Positions 1 through 9,165 of a stretch of 60,667 bases of DNA are shown here, piece after piece; position 1 is the first letter of the stretch, and each line of letters begins with the position of its first letter. The translations under genes and the position numbers were made by a program. Under the pieces are notes generated by a model, which saw nothing but the letters and a program-made list of their open reading frames with translations, was not told the DNA's origin and did not search any database. The DNA lies in assembly GCA_030539035.1 (NCBI GenBank), contig JAUNSU010000007.1, forward strand, positions 1-60,667. Direction: 5' to 3'. Origin of the DNA: Planctomycetia bacterium (GTDB taxonomy: Bacteria; Planctomycetota; Planctomycetia; Pirellulales; Thermoguttaceae).

Positions 1-28
1 TCTTGTTTCCTATACCAATTTTCTGATT

Positions 29-304
29 TTACTCATTTTTTTGAAAGTGCAGTAACGAAATAACCATGATTATAAAAATGATAAGTCCAAATCTTTTCAT
101 AATCGGAATACGCGACCACGGATTTTTTACTAAGATTTCATCTTTGGATAATTCTCGTACGATAAAATTTTCCGGACCTGTTACCGCGTAATAGTTAGCA
201 GAATATGTTAAACAGAACAACCAGAATACCCCAAAGTAATGGTACTGGATAACAATGTTGTCGTACAGATGTACTATACCAGACCCCGAATTAAAGATGA
301 TCAT
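29..304 (-). CDS. Small membrane protein of unknown function
   Basis: A 91-residue protein I do not recognise. It has two hydrophobic stretches, at about residues 20-42 and 68-86, separated by a charged segment, so it is probably a two-span inner-membrane protein. The ATG at 304 is preferred over an in-frame TTG five codons upstream, because a GGAG Shine-Dalgarno sequence lies nine bases before the ATG. It sits on the same strand as the zinc-finger gene at 517-1224, separated by about 210 bases containing an inverted repeat, so it need not be in the same transcript. No conserved motif is visible. The gene is complete, but its real expression is unproven. Confidence 0.5.
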   Translation of the reverse strand: MIIFNSGSGIVHLYDNIVIQYHYFGVFWLFCLTYSANYYAVTGPENFIVRELSKDEILVKNPWSRIPIMKRFGLIIFIIMVISLLHFQKNE

Positions 305-408
305 TTTGTTTAGCTCCAAAAAAATTAAAAAAATTTTAAATTATCAGAATTTTCTTTGTGAACAAATCAGATTCAACAAAATTCGTGCTTTTTACCTCGA
401 TTCGGTTC

Positions 409-476
409 CTCGGTAATTTGCGCTGCGGGTCGATTTCGCTCTCCTCGATCTCTCGCCACAACACATGATTACCGAG
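409..476. other. Inverted repeat in gene-free spacer
   Basis: Nine-base perfect inverted repeat (CTCGGTAAT at 409-417, ATTACCGAG at 468-476) enclosing 50 bases that contain further CTC/GAG-rich pairing possibilities. It lies between two minus-strand genes. It has no T-run after it on the minus strand, so it is not an obvious intrinsic terminator. Role unknown; it may be a structured leader or a repeat remnant. Confidence 0.35.
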
Positions 477-516
477 TTACCTTATGAATACATGCTTTCT
501 GCTGAACCCCGTTTCC

Positions 517-1224
517 TTAAAAGTATTTCAACGTGCCCGAAAACTCCGTTTTATCCGGATAAATCAGCTTGACCGAATGATTCTTCAAGTTTCTTAAATA
601 CTCCTCAAAGGTTATCTTCGCAATTCCGTCCTCAATCGCCAATTCCTGATCAAATAGGACAAATTTGCCCGCCGGAACCGGAAGCTCACGTCCGTCCTCA
701 ATAAACAGACTCAAAACCGTTTCCGGAGCAACTACAGGCGGAAACGTCAACTCCGCTTTCCAGTAATGAGGATCCTCCTTCGGACAAACAGCCGAAAATA
801 CGATCACAACCTCGGCTTTGTCCGAAGAATAAAGCCTTCGATATATATTGTCTCCGCTCGCGGCAATCTGTGAAAAAAATATGCCGACATAAGATTCACT
901 CCAAAGAGATAAATCAATCTGCTCCAGTTTGTACAGCTGCGCGATCTTATTCGTCAACAACACCCAACGCTTTTCTTCATCTTGCTTTTTCATTAAAAAC
1001 GTCTTTACCATTATGATTTCTTCTGCCGTTGCCGCATACTCGGACGCAAACTCATCATAAATGAGACACCTTATCTCCTCTTGCCATTGCTCGCGGCACT
1101 TTTTACAATGGCAAAGATGCGCAAATACCGCCGGATTCGATCCGTTTGGACAATCTCTTGCCCATTGCTGCAGTACTCTTCTGTCGGGACAATCCTTGAT
1201 CATGCTGTTTTCCGTCATCTCCAT
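517..1224 (-). CDS. Zinc-finger protein, anti-sigma-factor-like N-terminus
   Basis: A 235-residue soluble protein. Near the N-terminus it has an H-x3-C-x2-C pattern (His36, Cys40, Cys43), with more cysteines close by (Cys38 and upstream). This is the signature of zinc-binding anti-sigma (ZAS) domains. The remainder is predicted to be mixed helix and strand, with no hydrophobic segment, so unlike many anti-sigma factors it would be cytoplasmic. The C-terminal half has no family I recognise. An ECF-like sigma gene lies on the same strand upstream (2025-2651), but 800 bases of repeat-bearing DNA separate them. A functional sigma/anti-sigma pairing is therefore an inference. Start at 1224; an ATG at 1218 is an alternative. 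Confidence 0.55.
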   Translation of the reverse strand: MEMTENSMIKDCPDRRVLQQWARDCPNGSNPAVFAHLCHCKKCREQWQEEIRCLIYDEFASEYAATAEEIIMVKTFLMKKQDEEKRWVLLTNKIAQLYKLEQIDLSLWSESYVGIFFSQIAASGDNIYRRLYSSDKAEVVIVFSAVCPKEDPHYWKAELTFPPVVAPETVLSLFIEDGRELPVPAGKFVLFDQELAIEDGIAKITFEEYLRNLKNHSVKLIYPDKTEFSGTLKYF

Positions 1225-1504
1225 ACAGGATTTCTATTTATATAACGAATATCCATTCGTATAACGAACGCTTTAAACCAGATTTTACTGAAAATATCGC
1301 TAATAAATCGGAAATTTTTCCATAAACCGGTTGCTGTATTGCCCCCCTCTACTGGAAATATTCTGAAAATTACCAATAAAGTGACAGGAGATTTCCCGAT
1401 TTTTTTTATTTTTTTTGAAAACTGCGGATTTTTTGTGAAAAAGTTAGCTAAAAAAAGTGCTATTCAGGACTGATCTTTTGTATAGGTTGTATATTGTGTA
1501 GTTT

Positions 1505-1914
1505 ACCGCAGATAAACGCAGAGCGATTTTTTTGTTGGGTTCTTGAAAAGACTTCGTTTTTTGAAAGGTCCTTTCCCGTTCTCAGATGTTTTTTAACAAC
1601 AGATCGCACGGATTACCACGGATGGGACTCTTGGTAAATTCGAAAATCGGGAAAATGGAAAAGATACAGATATTGGAATACGGCTTGAGCCCGATGCAGG
1701 GATGGTGCCGTCTCGGCCTCCGGAACAAGAGAAAACAGGGATTCCAGAAAAAGGGTTCCCCCCCAAACACAGAAGAGTTCGAATCGCACGTTTTTTAGAG
1801 ATTTTACCCTTTCACAGAGCGGCAACAGGACCGCCGGGCAGGCGAGACGGCTGCAATCCCGGCCTCCGCTTCCCCGGTTAATGGGAGATTTCTCTTTTAG
1901 AGATTTTACTCTTT
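1505..1914. repeat. Mosaic intergenic repeat, copy 1
   Basis: The gene-free stretch 1225-2024 holds repeat modules that recur near 21.4-21.6 kb and 31.7-32.5 kb. A 19-base sequence at 1505-1523 is identical to 31758-31776. In reverse orientation, 1781-1810 matches the module found at 21610-21638 and 31957-31985, and 1867-1914 matches 32214-32253. Short open frames across the element are not conserved in frame or length and look like by-products. No transposase or clear terminal repeat is visible. The rest of the stretch is AT-rich and shows nothing I can name. Confidence 0.6.
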
Positions 1915-2024
1915 GCCGAGCAGGCAGGGCCGGCACTGATCCCAGCTAATCCGACCGCTTTTCGTATCCGATTTCGCCGCCGAAAGCTGTCAATTTAGTG
2001 AATCGCGGTTTCCGAGGACTTATT

Positions 2025-2651
2025 TCAGATCGTTTTAGGTTCCATCAGAGCACGCATTTGCTCTTTGGCCCTATGGTAAATTTGCCTTGCGTTGGTTTCG
2101 GAAACTTTCAAAATCCTTGCGATTTCTTCATGAGTAAAATGCGTCTGTGTAAAAAAGAGGAATGCATACGCTTTTATAGGACTGATCTGCCATAAATCAT
2201 TGAAACACTTTTCGATGGTTTCCCGTGTTTCCTTATTTTCGATATTTTTAAGAACAGTATTTTCATCTTCCTTTTCATCAATATAATTACCGGGATCTTG
2301 CCGCTCAAAGTTTTTCTTTTTTGCGCATTTTTTCTGAACCATATTGCTGATTACTCGGGCAACCTGTTTATAGAACCATAATTTTAAGGATTCGTTATCA
2401 TTTTTTCTTTCAAAACGGGTAAGCAGATCCTCATGTGTTTTAGGGTTGATTCGGGAGAGTTTTTTCCATACCCCCCCGAAAACATCTTCGATGGGGATCG
2501 AAGATATACTCAAACGATACCGATTCGAGGGATATTTAGTTGCCGGAACGACATAGTTTACAAAAACATATTCCCAAGCATCGTTGTCTCCTGTACGAAG
2601 AGCATCGATGATTTCCTTATCGGACCAGGTAGAAATATCTTTAGCTGCCAT
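2025..2651 (-). CDS. ECF-like RNA polymerase sigma factor
   Basis: A 208-residue protein with the two-domain layout of group 4 sigma factors. An N-terminal region-2-like helical domain (about residues 15-105) is followed by an acidic linker. A C-terminal helix-turn-helix of region 4 type (about 170-200) carries the typical pattern of a helix, then EEIARILKVSE, then a recognition helix with RQIYHRAKEQM. It would direct core polymerase to an alternative set of promoters. The nearest same-strand downstream gene is the zinc-finger protein at 517-1224, a possible regulator. No Shine-Dalgarno sequence is apparent before the ATG. Assignment to a specific ECF group is not possible by eye. Confidence 0.75.
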   Translation of the reverse strand: MAAKDISTWSDKEIIDALRTGDNDAWEYVFVNYVVPATKYPSNRYRLSISSIPIEDVFGGVWKKLSRINPKTHEDLLTRFERKNDNESLKLWFYKQVARVISNMVQKKCAKKKNFERQDPGNYIDEKEDENTVLKNIENKETRETIEKCFNDLWQISPIKAYAFLFFTQTHFTHEEIARILKVSETNARQIYHRAKEQMRALMEPKTI

Positions 2652-3065
2652 AAGTTTGAAATCTCTGAAAATGGTTTAGGTGAAAGTACCAGAAAAATAT
2701 TTGAACATTACCCCCCTTCCGTAAAGGGAGCAATTTTTGACCGTTTGGATCATATGGATGAATTTTATACAGAACAAAATGAGAAAAATCAATAACCCCA
2801 AACACCCTTGAAAAAGATTTTTTTTAAAACTTTTTGGATTATGAACGGTATAATTTGTATCCTATTAGAATTTTAGAGCGATAATTGTAAAAATAGTTAA
2901 AATAGGCAATATATCAATGGGCAGGTCATTTGGCGTTTTTCGATTCTCCCGGCGAATGTAAGTTTTCCGGGAGACCAAATAACGATTACAGGGCTGCCCG
3001 GCGCGCGAGCAGGGAATGGATCTTAGACTTCTTATGGAGAAAACTGTCAGATCAGAAGAAAAAAA
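2652..3065. other. Gene-free spacer with a hairpin
   Basis: About 410 bases between the sigma gene and the GH62 gene, both on the minus strand. It should hold the sigma promoter, which I cannot identify with confidence. A perfect eight-base stem (2945-2952 with 2967-2974, TCTCCCGG/CCGGGAGA) lies 90 bases beyond the GH62 stop. It lacks a T-run on the minus strand, so termination there would be non-canonical. Confidence 0.35.
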
Positions 3066-4145
3066 TTAGTCTTCCGAAAGAATTCCGAGGTTCCAGGGGA
3101 TCTCGCCGTATTTGCCGGGAGAAATGGCCTTATCAAGAACTCCCTGATACAAAAATTTCCATCCAGAAGGTTCGATCTCCATTTTTTCATCATATCCGGC
3201 GCGAAGAAGCTCTCCATGGCTGAACGATTCCGACCAGATCGGACCGTCAAAATGAACGTTTTTTGTTCCCGCAAAAAGTCCGTTCGATCCGTTCTGAAGC
3301 GGTTCCCATTTGCCGTCAAGCCGTTCGGCAGTGTAAGCCTTGTAAACGCGATGGCCCTTGATCGCGTCCGAAAGAGAGTCCAGCGCGTGCTTGTTGATCG
3401 CTTCAATGATCGTAAGATACCGGTTCTCTCCTTTGATCTTGTATGTATGGCTCGCTTCAAAAATGTCTCCGTGAAGAGCAAGTTCCGGCTCCGACCATCC
3501 GTAAGGAAACGCGGTCAAACTTGTCTCTTCTCTCCACATATCCCCGTTGTTTGTTGTAAAGAAGAGATAGGCTTTCTTTTCATCACAGATGACCCAATAG
3601 TCGAGGCCGGGCCGGACTTTCTTCTGATCCTTATAATACGGAGCCTTTTGGTTCATTGGTTTAAGCGGAGTCCAGGAATCGGGATCCGCGATATTTTCGG
3701 TTGTAGAAAATGCGGCTCCGTAATGGCCGCCGTATTCCCAATTCCAGTCGGGATGGGCTGCCTGGCAGATCATGTACCATTTCTTCTGAGGCGTGAAATA
3801 AAAGACTTGGGGAGCACAGCAATATCCGGAGTGCATCTTCAAAATTTTGCGCGGTGCCCGATTCGCGTCTTTCCAGTCGGCAAAGGCGGTAAATTCGATT
3901 TGATGCGTCTTCTTTAGACTTCGAATGGTCATAAAAAGATAGTTCACGCCGTTAAAATGTACGATCGATGGATCTTTAACGGAATAGCAGGGATCATTCG
4001 GACGATCTGCCGGAGTGATCAGGGCCGCGGTCGATCGCCATTCGAAAGATCGGTCCTGCGCCTCGGTCGAAGAAGATCTGAAAAACAGGGATCCCAAAAG
4101 GATCAGACTTGTGAAAAACAGTTGCGCAAGCGTATTTTTTGACAT
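3066..4145 (-). CDS. Secreted GH62 alpha-L-arabinofuranosidase
   Basis: A 359-residue protein with an N-terminal signal peptide (about residues 1-29). The rest resembles a whole glycoside hydrolase family 62 catalytic domain. It has the VKDPSI block with the candidate base Asp58, the APQVFYF/KKWY strand pair (about 111-124), the DYWVICD block with Asp182, and the FEASHTYK block with the candidate acid Glu230. GH62 enzymes remove arabinose side chains from arabinoxylan or arabinan, so this would act outside the cytoplasmic membrane together with the GH10 xylanase at 21691-23067. A good AAGGAAAG ribosome site precedes the ATG. It stands alone, next to a redox gene on the same strand 58 bases upstream. 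No accessory binding module is present. Confidence 0.85.
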   Translation of the reverse strand: MSKNTLAQLFFTSLILLGSLFFRSSSTEAQDRSFEWRSTAALITPADRPNDPCYSVKDPSIVHFNGVNYLFMTIRSLKKTHQIEFTAFADWKDANRAPRKILKMHSGYCCAPQVFYFTPQKKWYMICQAAHPDWNWEYGGHYGAAFSTTENIADPDSWTPLKPMNQKAPYYKDQKKVRPGLDYWVICDEKKAYLFFTTNNGDMWREETSLTAFPYGWSEPELALHGDIFEASHTYKIKGENRYLTIIEAINKHALDSLSDAIKGHRVYKAYTAERLDGKWEPLQNGSNGLFAGTKNVHFDGPIWSESFSHGELLRAGYDEKMEIEPSGWKFLYQGVLDKAISPGKYGEIPWNLGILSED

Positions 4146-4203
4146 TGATCTTTCCTTAATTTTACTTTTTCAACTCTATAAATATATTCCTTTAAAGGTC
4201 TCT

Positions 4204-6642
4204 TTATTTGACGAGAATGTCCTTTTCGAATCCGGACCAGACATGAATCGCATTGCGCGGACAGGCCGTTCGACAGGAATCGCATTTCGTACATCGATCA
4301 GATTCAATCGTCTGCTTTCGATACGGCTTGAACTCAATCGCTCCGGTCGGACAGATCTCCGAACAAATCGTGCAGCCATTGCACTCATCGCCGATTCGAT
4401 ATTCGATCAGATCCCGGCATTTGCCCGACGGACAGCATCCGTTCAAATGCGCTTCATACTCTTCCCGAAAATACCGCAGCGTCGAAAGAACCGGATTCGG
4501 CGCCGTTTTTCCCAATCCGCAAAGACTTCCTTCATGAACGGAAAGTGCCAGCGATTCCAGATTTTCCAGATCGCCGTTCCCTTTCCCTTGTGCAGATTTT
4601 TTGCCTTTTCCGGAACAGATCCGATTCAAAATCTCCAGCATACGACGGGTCCCTATGCGGCAAAAAGAACATTTTCCGCACGATTGCTCCTGTGTAAACT
4701 GAAGAAAATATCGGGCAATATCGACCATACAGTCGTTCTGATCCAGAACAACCAGACCGCCGGATCCCATGATCGCACCAACAGCGGCAAGAGATTCAAA
4801 GTCGACGGAAGTATCGCCGAGTCGAGCAGGAACACATCCGCCCGACGGGCCTCCGATCTGAACCGCCTTGAACTGTCCGTCGTTGATCACACCTCCGCCG
4901 ATCTCTTCGACAATCGTACGAATCGGAATTCCCATAGGCACTTCGATCAGACCGCCGCGCCGGATCTTGCCCGCAAGAGCAAATACTTTCGTTCCCTTGC
5001 TCTTTTCGGTTCCGTACTGCGCGAACGCGGATCCGGAATTCTGAAAGATCCAAGGGATCATGGACCAGGTTTCCACATTATTGACCAGAGTCGGCGATCC
5101 GTAAAGTCCAGCCTGAGCCGGGAACGGCGGACGAAGCCGGGGCATTCCGCGCCGCCCTTCGATCGATTCCAGAAGGGCGGTTTCTTCTCCGCAAACAAAG
5201 GCGCCCGCCCCTTCTTTGATCTGAACATGAAAAGAGAAGTCGGTTCCCAAAATGTGATCGCCGAGCAGTCCTTCCTGATTGAGAATATCAATCGCTTTTT
5301 GAACTCTCTGAACGGCAAGCGGATATTCCGCGCGGATATAAAGGAATCCGCGATCGGCTCCCACTGTACGGGCCGCGATCATCATTCCTTCCAGAATTTT
5401 AAAGGGAAAAGATTCCAGAAGCATACGATCCATAAAAGCGCCGGGATCTCCTTCATCACCGTTGCAGATCACATATTTTTGAGATCCTTCGGCTTCCCGG
5501 ACAGCGGTCCATTTTCGAAAAGTGGGGAACCCTGCCCCGCCTCTTCCCCGAAGTCCGGCGATCTCCAATTCCTTCAATACATATTCCGGATCCTTTTCCG
5601 TAAGGATCTTCTGAAAGCCCTGAAAGCCGCCCCATTTCCGATATTCGGAGAGATCGAGAGGACTTGCGGTTCCGCCTGTTTTCGTCGCAATGCAAACCTG
5701 ATGTCCCAAAAACGAGCAGACCGGTTCTTTATGAAAATCCAACGTCTTTTCTTTGACCGGATCGTTTTCTTCACTGCTCCAGAGTGATTCCAAAAAGGAA
5801 AGAATGCTTTCCCGGATCCGGCGGATCCATCCCTTGGGACGATATTCCTTTTTGAGAATGGATTCCACATCTTCCGGAGCAACTTTCGCGAAGAAACGGG
5901 ACTTCCCTTCCGGAGAGATCACTTCCAGCAAAGGGACCTGATGGCACATTCCCACGCATCCGACCGGTTTAACGCGAACAGGAAGACCGTTGACTTCCAA
6001 ATAATTCCGCGCCGTATCCAGAACCTGTTTACTTCCCTGCGCCTGGCAGCAGGATCCCAATCCGATGCGGATCTCACCGAGATACTGATCGGGAACATAA
6101 TGCGAGCTTCCCTGATGATCCGCATTTTGTGATCGGGCCAAAAAGTCGTCCAAAATTTCCCGAACATCCGCCGGAGCAACATGTCCATAAGTAATTCCGT
6201 CGATACGGATCACCGGAGCAAGCGTACAGCAGCCAAGACACGCGATTTCTTCCAGAGTAAAAAGGCCCTGCGCGTCGGTATCGGATTCGTTTCCGATATT
6301 CAGTTCTTTTCGAAAAGCGTCGAGAACAAGGGAAGCGCCTTTCACATGGCAGGCGGTTCCCGTACAGATGGAGATCGTATGTTTTCCGACCGGATGAAGA
6401 CGAAATTGAGAATAAAAAGTCGCGACCCCCATCAGATCAGATGGAGTGATTCGCGTCTTTTCACAAATATTGCGCAATATCGGTTCGGGAAGCCAGCGAT
6501 ACATTTTCTGAATTCGCTGAAGGATCGGGATCAAAGATTCCGGATCCGATCCGAATTCGGAAATGAGTTCCCCGGTGATCTGCTCGACTTTCTGCGGATC
6601 AAGATCGGCATCCGTCGTATTTAATTCAATTTCATTGGACAT
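4204..6642 (-). CDS. NuoE-NuoF fusion NADH/ferredoxin oxidoreductase (HydC-HydB type)
   Basis: An 812-residue iron-sulfur flavoprotein. Residues 15-170 form a NuoE/HydC-like thioredoxin-fold [2Fe-2S] domain (Cys93, Cys98, Cys135, Cys139). Residues 188-266 form a second thioredoxin-like [2Fe-2S] domain (cysteines near 198-199, 229 and 233). The NuoF module follows, with the NADH-site GRGGAGFP near 366, the FMN-site GDEGDPGAF near 395, and the CGKCSFCR cluster. Two ferredoxin-type [4Fe-4S] motifs (CNGCTICSEIC and CTKCDSCRTAC) end the protein. This equals HydC joined to HydB of bifurcating hydrogenases. Those proteins move electrons between NADH and ferredoxin with a partner dehydrogenase. No partner gene (hydrogenase or formate dehydrogenase) is adjacent. 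The protein is cytoplasmic. Confidence 0.85.
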   Translation of the reverse strand: MSNEIELNTTDADLDPQKVEQITGELISEFGSDPESLIPILQRIQKMYRWLPEPILRNICEKTRITPSDLMGVATFYSQFRLHPVGKHTISICTGTACHVKGASLVLDAFRKELNIGNESDTDAQGLFTLEEIACLGCCTLAPVIRIDGITYGHVAPADVREILDDFLARSQNADHQGSSHYVPDQYLGEIRIGLGSCCQAQGSKQVLDTARNYLEVNGLPVRVKPVGCVGMCHQVPLLEVISPEGKSRFFAKVAPEDVESILKKEYRPKGWIRRIRESILSFLESLWSSEENDPVKEKTLDFHKEPVCSFLGHQVCIATKTGGTASPLDLSEYRKWGGFQGFQKILTEKDPEYVLKELEIAGLRGRGGAGFPTFRKWTAVREAEGSQKYVICNGDEGDPGAFMDRMLLESFPFKILEGMMIAARTVGADRGFLYIRAEYPLAVQRVQKAIDILNQEGLLGDHILGTDFSFHVQIKEGAGAFVCGEETALLESIEGRRGMPRLRPPFPAQAGLYGSPTLVNNVETWSMIPWIFQNSGSAFAQYGTEKSKGTKVFALAGKIRRGGLIEVPMGIPIRTIVEEIGGGVINDGQFKAVQIGGPSGGCVPARLGDTSVDFESLAAVGAIMGSGGLVVLDQNDCMVDIARYFLQFTQEQSCGKCSFCRIGTRRMLEILNRICSGKGKKSAQGKGNGDLENLESLALSVHEGSLCGLGKTAPNPVLSTLRYFREEYEAHLNGCCPSGKCRDLIEYRIGDECNGCTICSEICPTGAIEFKPYRKQTIESDRCTKCDSCRTACPRNAIHVWSGFEKDILVK

Positions 6643-6716
6643 AATACGATTATTTTAAACATTTCGGTTCCGAATACAAGGCCTTTCCCGATCAAATACT
6701 TTTTTTTCGCCCGGGG

Positions 6717-6746
6717 TTGGCCTTTTTGTGAAAAATAGTATATAAT
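6717..6746 (+). promoter_or_regulatory. Candidate sigma-70 promoter
   Basis: TATAAT at 6741-6746 with a weak -35 (TTGGCC, 6717-6722) and an 18-base spacer. It is placed about 75 bases before the ATG of the sulfatase-like gene, in a spacer between divergent genes. The -10 is consensus; the -35 is poor. Confidence 0.5.
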
Positions 6747-6821
6747 CAGAGGGGGATTCACGCGGAATGATTTCCGAATACGTTGTTTGTTTTCCGCTCA
6801 TTTTTCTTAGAATTGTCTGTA

Positions 6822-7952
6822 ATGAATAATATTATCTGTTTTTTTATCGACGGTTTTCATTCCGGATTTCCGGGAGCGTATGGAAATTCGGAAGGATTGA
6901 CGCCTGCCCTGGATTCCCTTGCTTCCGAATCCGTACTGTTCGATCAATATTTTACGAATACAATGGATCTTTCCCGTCTTTACGCAGCGTATTGGCAAGG
7001 AATGGATCCGGCGAAAAAAGATCCGATTTCTTCCCCTTCCCTTTTTGAGATTCTTCGAGATCAAAATTATCGAACCGTTCTTTTGAGTAATGATCGAAAG
7101 ATCACGGAACTTCCGATCTCGTCCGAATTCGAGGAAATTGCCCTGTTCGAGGATCAAAGTGAAGGAAAAGCGGATCCGCCGGAATCTCTGGAGGAATCTC
7201 CCCTTTTCACCCTTTTTTCCGAATGGGCCTCCAAAATTCTTCGAACCTTCCGATCCGGGAATGAACGGCCATTTTTTATCTGGTGCCATTTAAAAGATTT
7301 TTACGCACCGCAAAATATTCCCAGCGATCCGGAAGAGGAATCTGCCGACGATCCGATTGATCTTAATCGCGAAAAATACAAATCCGCGATTCGAATTCTG
7401 GACGATCTGCTTGCCGGAATGCTCGACGTTTTCGACGAATACGATCTTTGGAACAATACGATCTTTCTTTTGGGCGGAGCCCGGGGATGCAATTTCGAAA
7501 AACAGGATCTTGCCCAAGCGATCTTTCGAAAGGAGGAATCGATCGATCTTGTTCCGGACGAGATCCATTTACCGCTTCTGATCCGTTTTCCCGCAGAGGA
7601 GTTCGCGTCTGTTCGTGTCGGAGGTCTGTGTCAACCGGATGATCTTTATCGGACCTTGCGCTTTATCCTTTCCGGCCGCGCAGAAGAGCCTTCCGGTCTT
7701 TTCCCTCTTATGGAGGAAACAAGGGATCAGATCCGTCCTTCTGTTCGAGTGGTCGAGAACGGAAGCGGCTCGAACAATCGGGTTCTGATCACCGATAAAT
7801 GGTACCTCAAAATTCGAAAGGATCCATTGGAGAACAGCGATCCGAAATACGAACTTTATGTCCGGCCGGACGATCGATGGTGTGTGAATGAAGTCGCCGA
7901 TCGTTGTGAAGAGATCGTGGAAGAATTAAGCCGGCAATGGGATTCGAATTAA
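6822..7952 (+). CDS. Sulfatase-like protein, catalytically degenerate
   Basis: A 376-residue protein of the alkaline phosphatase/sulfatase superfamily. The N-terminus has the usual strand plus metal Asp (FFIDGF, Asp10) and the TPALDSLASES block. The C-x-P-S-R motif that becomes formylglycine is replaced by M-D-L-S-R (Met48 to Arg52), and the second metal aspartate is missing. It is therefore unlikely to hydrolyse sulfate esters. There is no signal peptide, so it is cytoplasmic. Planctomycetes carry many sulfatases, and degenerate copies are known. The ATG at 6822 is chosen over upstream TTG codons because the conserved first strand begins there. A Gfo/Idh/MocA gene follows 67 bases downstream on the same strand and may be co-transcribed. 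Function unknown. Confidence 0.65.
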   Translation: MNNIICFFIDGFHSGFPGAYGNSEGLTPALDSLASESVLFDQYFTNTMDLSRLYAAYWQGMDPAKKDPISSPSLFEILRDQNYRTVLLSNDRKITELPISSEFEEIALFEDQSEGKADPPESLEESPLFTLFSEWASKILRTFRSGNERPFFIWCHLKDFYAPQNIPSDPEEESADDPIDLNREKYKSAIRILDDLLAGMLDVFDEYDLWNNTIFLLGGARGCNFEKQDLAQAIFRKEESIDLVPDEIHLPLLIRFPAEEFASVRVGGLCQPDDLYRTLRFILSGRAEEPSGLFPLMEETRDQIRPSVRVVENGSGSNNRVLITDKWYLKIRKDPLENSDPKYELYVRPDDRWCVNEVADRCEEIVEELSRQWDSN

Positions 7953-8019
7953 AAGTAATGGATCAGAGAATATCGATCCTAATCATAAAAACCTTAATCA
8001 TCAGGGAAAGGAAACAGAA

Positions 8020-9165
8020 ATGCCGGAGATCATGAACGTTGGAATTATCGGATACGGAATGATCGGCAAGGTTCACGCGTTTGCGCACGCGGCGCAGCCG
8101 TGGTATGCGCCGGATCTTCCGATCAAGGGTCGGATTCTTTCGGTTGCAACGGCGCATGAAGAGACGGCCCGCACCGCCTGCGATCAGATCGGGGCGAAAA
8201 ACGCCTTCACCGACTTCAGAAAGATCACGGAAGATCCCGAGATCGATATCGTTCATATCTGCACGCCGAACGATCAGCATCTGGATCCCCTTCTTTCCGC
8301 ACTGGAGAACAATAAGTACATCTATTGCGACAAGCCTCTTTGCAGCACAAAAGAGGAAGCGGACCGGATCATGGAGAAGATCCGGGAAACCGCGTATAAA
8401 AAGACGTCCCAAATGACCTTTCATCTCCGCTTTTTTACCGCGAATCAGCGTGCGAAGCAGATCCTTTCGGAAGGTCGACTGGGGCGGATCTATCAGTATC
8501 GCATCGGATATTATCATTCGAGCAGTACAGATCCTTCGACTCCTTATAAATGGAAGCATGGAGCGGCGGGCGGCGTGATCCGGGACCTTGTCTCCCATCA
8601 AATCGATCTGATCGATTATTTGATCGGATCGCCGAGTGAGATCCTTGCGGACTCCATGATCGCTTGGGAAAAGAGATCTCTTGCCGGATCAGAGAATAAA
8701 ACCGAAGCCGTCCTTGCCGAAGATTCCGTTTCCTTATTGACTCATCATCGAATCGGGAATTCTCCGGTCGCCGGGGTTGTCGAAGCAACCAAGCTCGCTT
8801 CCGGATATGAAGATGAACTCCGCTGGGAGATCCATGGAGAAAAAGGATCGCTCCGCTTCTCTTTAATGAACTCGCATTATCTGGAATTCTTCGACGGGAC
8901 AAAAGAAGCGGCTCCTTTCGGCGGTGATTCCGGATGGACCCGTATTGCCTGCGGCGGACGATATGAAAAGCCGGATTCGACATTCCCTTCTCCCAAATCG
9001 ACAACCGGCTGGATCCGCGCCCACGTTGCCTCTTTGAGCCATTTCTTACAGGCAATCGCCAAAGGAGAAAAAGGAGCACCGGACCTTCTGCAAGGATATC
9101 ATATCCAGTTGCTTCTCGATAAAATCGCGGAATCGGCCCGGGAGAAAAAATGGATCCAGATCTAA
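8020..9165 (+). CDS. Gfo/Idh/MocA family oxidoreductase
   Basis: A 381-residue NAD(P)-dependent sugar dehydrogenase-like protein. The N-terminal Rossmann fold has GIIGYGMIGKVH (about residues 8-19). The family lysine motif appears as CDKPLCS (about 108-114). The C-terminal alpha/beta domain contains GGVIRDLVSHQIDL, with the usual aspartate and histidine. Members oxidise or reduce sugars, inositols or N-glycans, and the substrate cannot be read from sequence. There is no signal peptide, unlike many planctomycete paralogues. The site AAAGGAAA lies before the ATG. Its stop codon overlaps the stop of the convergent ferredoxin oxidoreductase by three to four bases, leaving no room for a terminator. 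A link to sugar products of the nearby lyase and xylanase is plausible but not shown. Confidence 0.85.
   Translation: MPEIMNVGIIGYGMIGKVHAFAHAAQPWYAPDLPIKGRILSVATAHEETARTACDQIGAKNAFTDFRKITEDPEIDIVHICTPNDQHLDPLLSALENNKYIYCDKPLCSTKEEADRIMEKIRETAYKKTSQMTFHLRFFTANQRAKQILSEGRLGRIYQYRIGYYHSSSTDPSTPYKWKHGAAGGVIRDLVSHQIDLIDYLIGSPSEILADSMIAWEKRSLAGSENKTEAVLAEDSVSLLTHHRIGNSPVAGVVEATKLASGYEDELRWEIHGEKGSLRFSLMNSHYLEFFDGTKEAAPFGGDSGWTRIACGGRYEKPDSTFPSPKSTTGWIRAHVASLSHFLQAIAKGEKGAPDLLQGYHIQLLLDKIAESAREKKWIQI

Noticed and set aside
1586..1936. Short overlapping open frames in the 1.5-2 kb repeat
   Set aside because: They lie in repeat modules that recur in other frames and orientations, so the frames are by-products of shared DNA, not genes.
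4015..5787. Long open frame antisense to the NuoEF fusion
   Set aside because: It lies wholly against a gene with clear catalytic motifs. Its predicted protein is basic, Arg/Ser-rich and shows no family feature. Such antisense frames appear because codon choice in this genome leaves few stops on the opposite strand.
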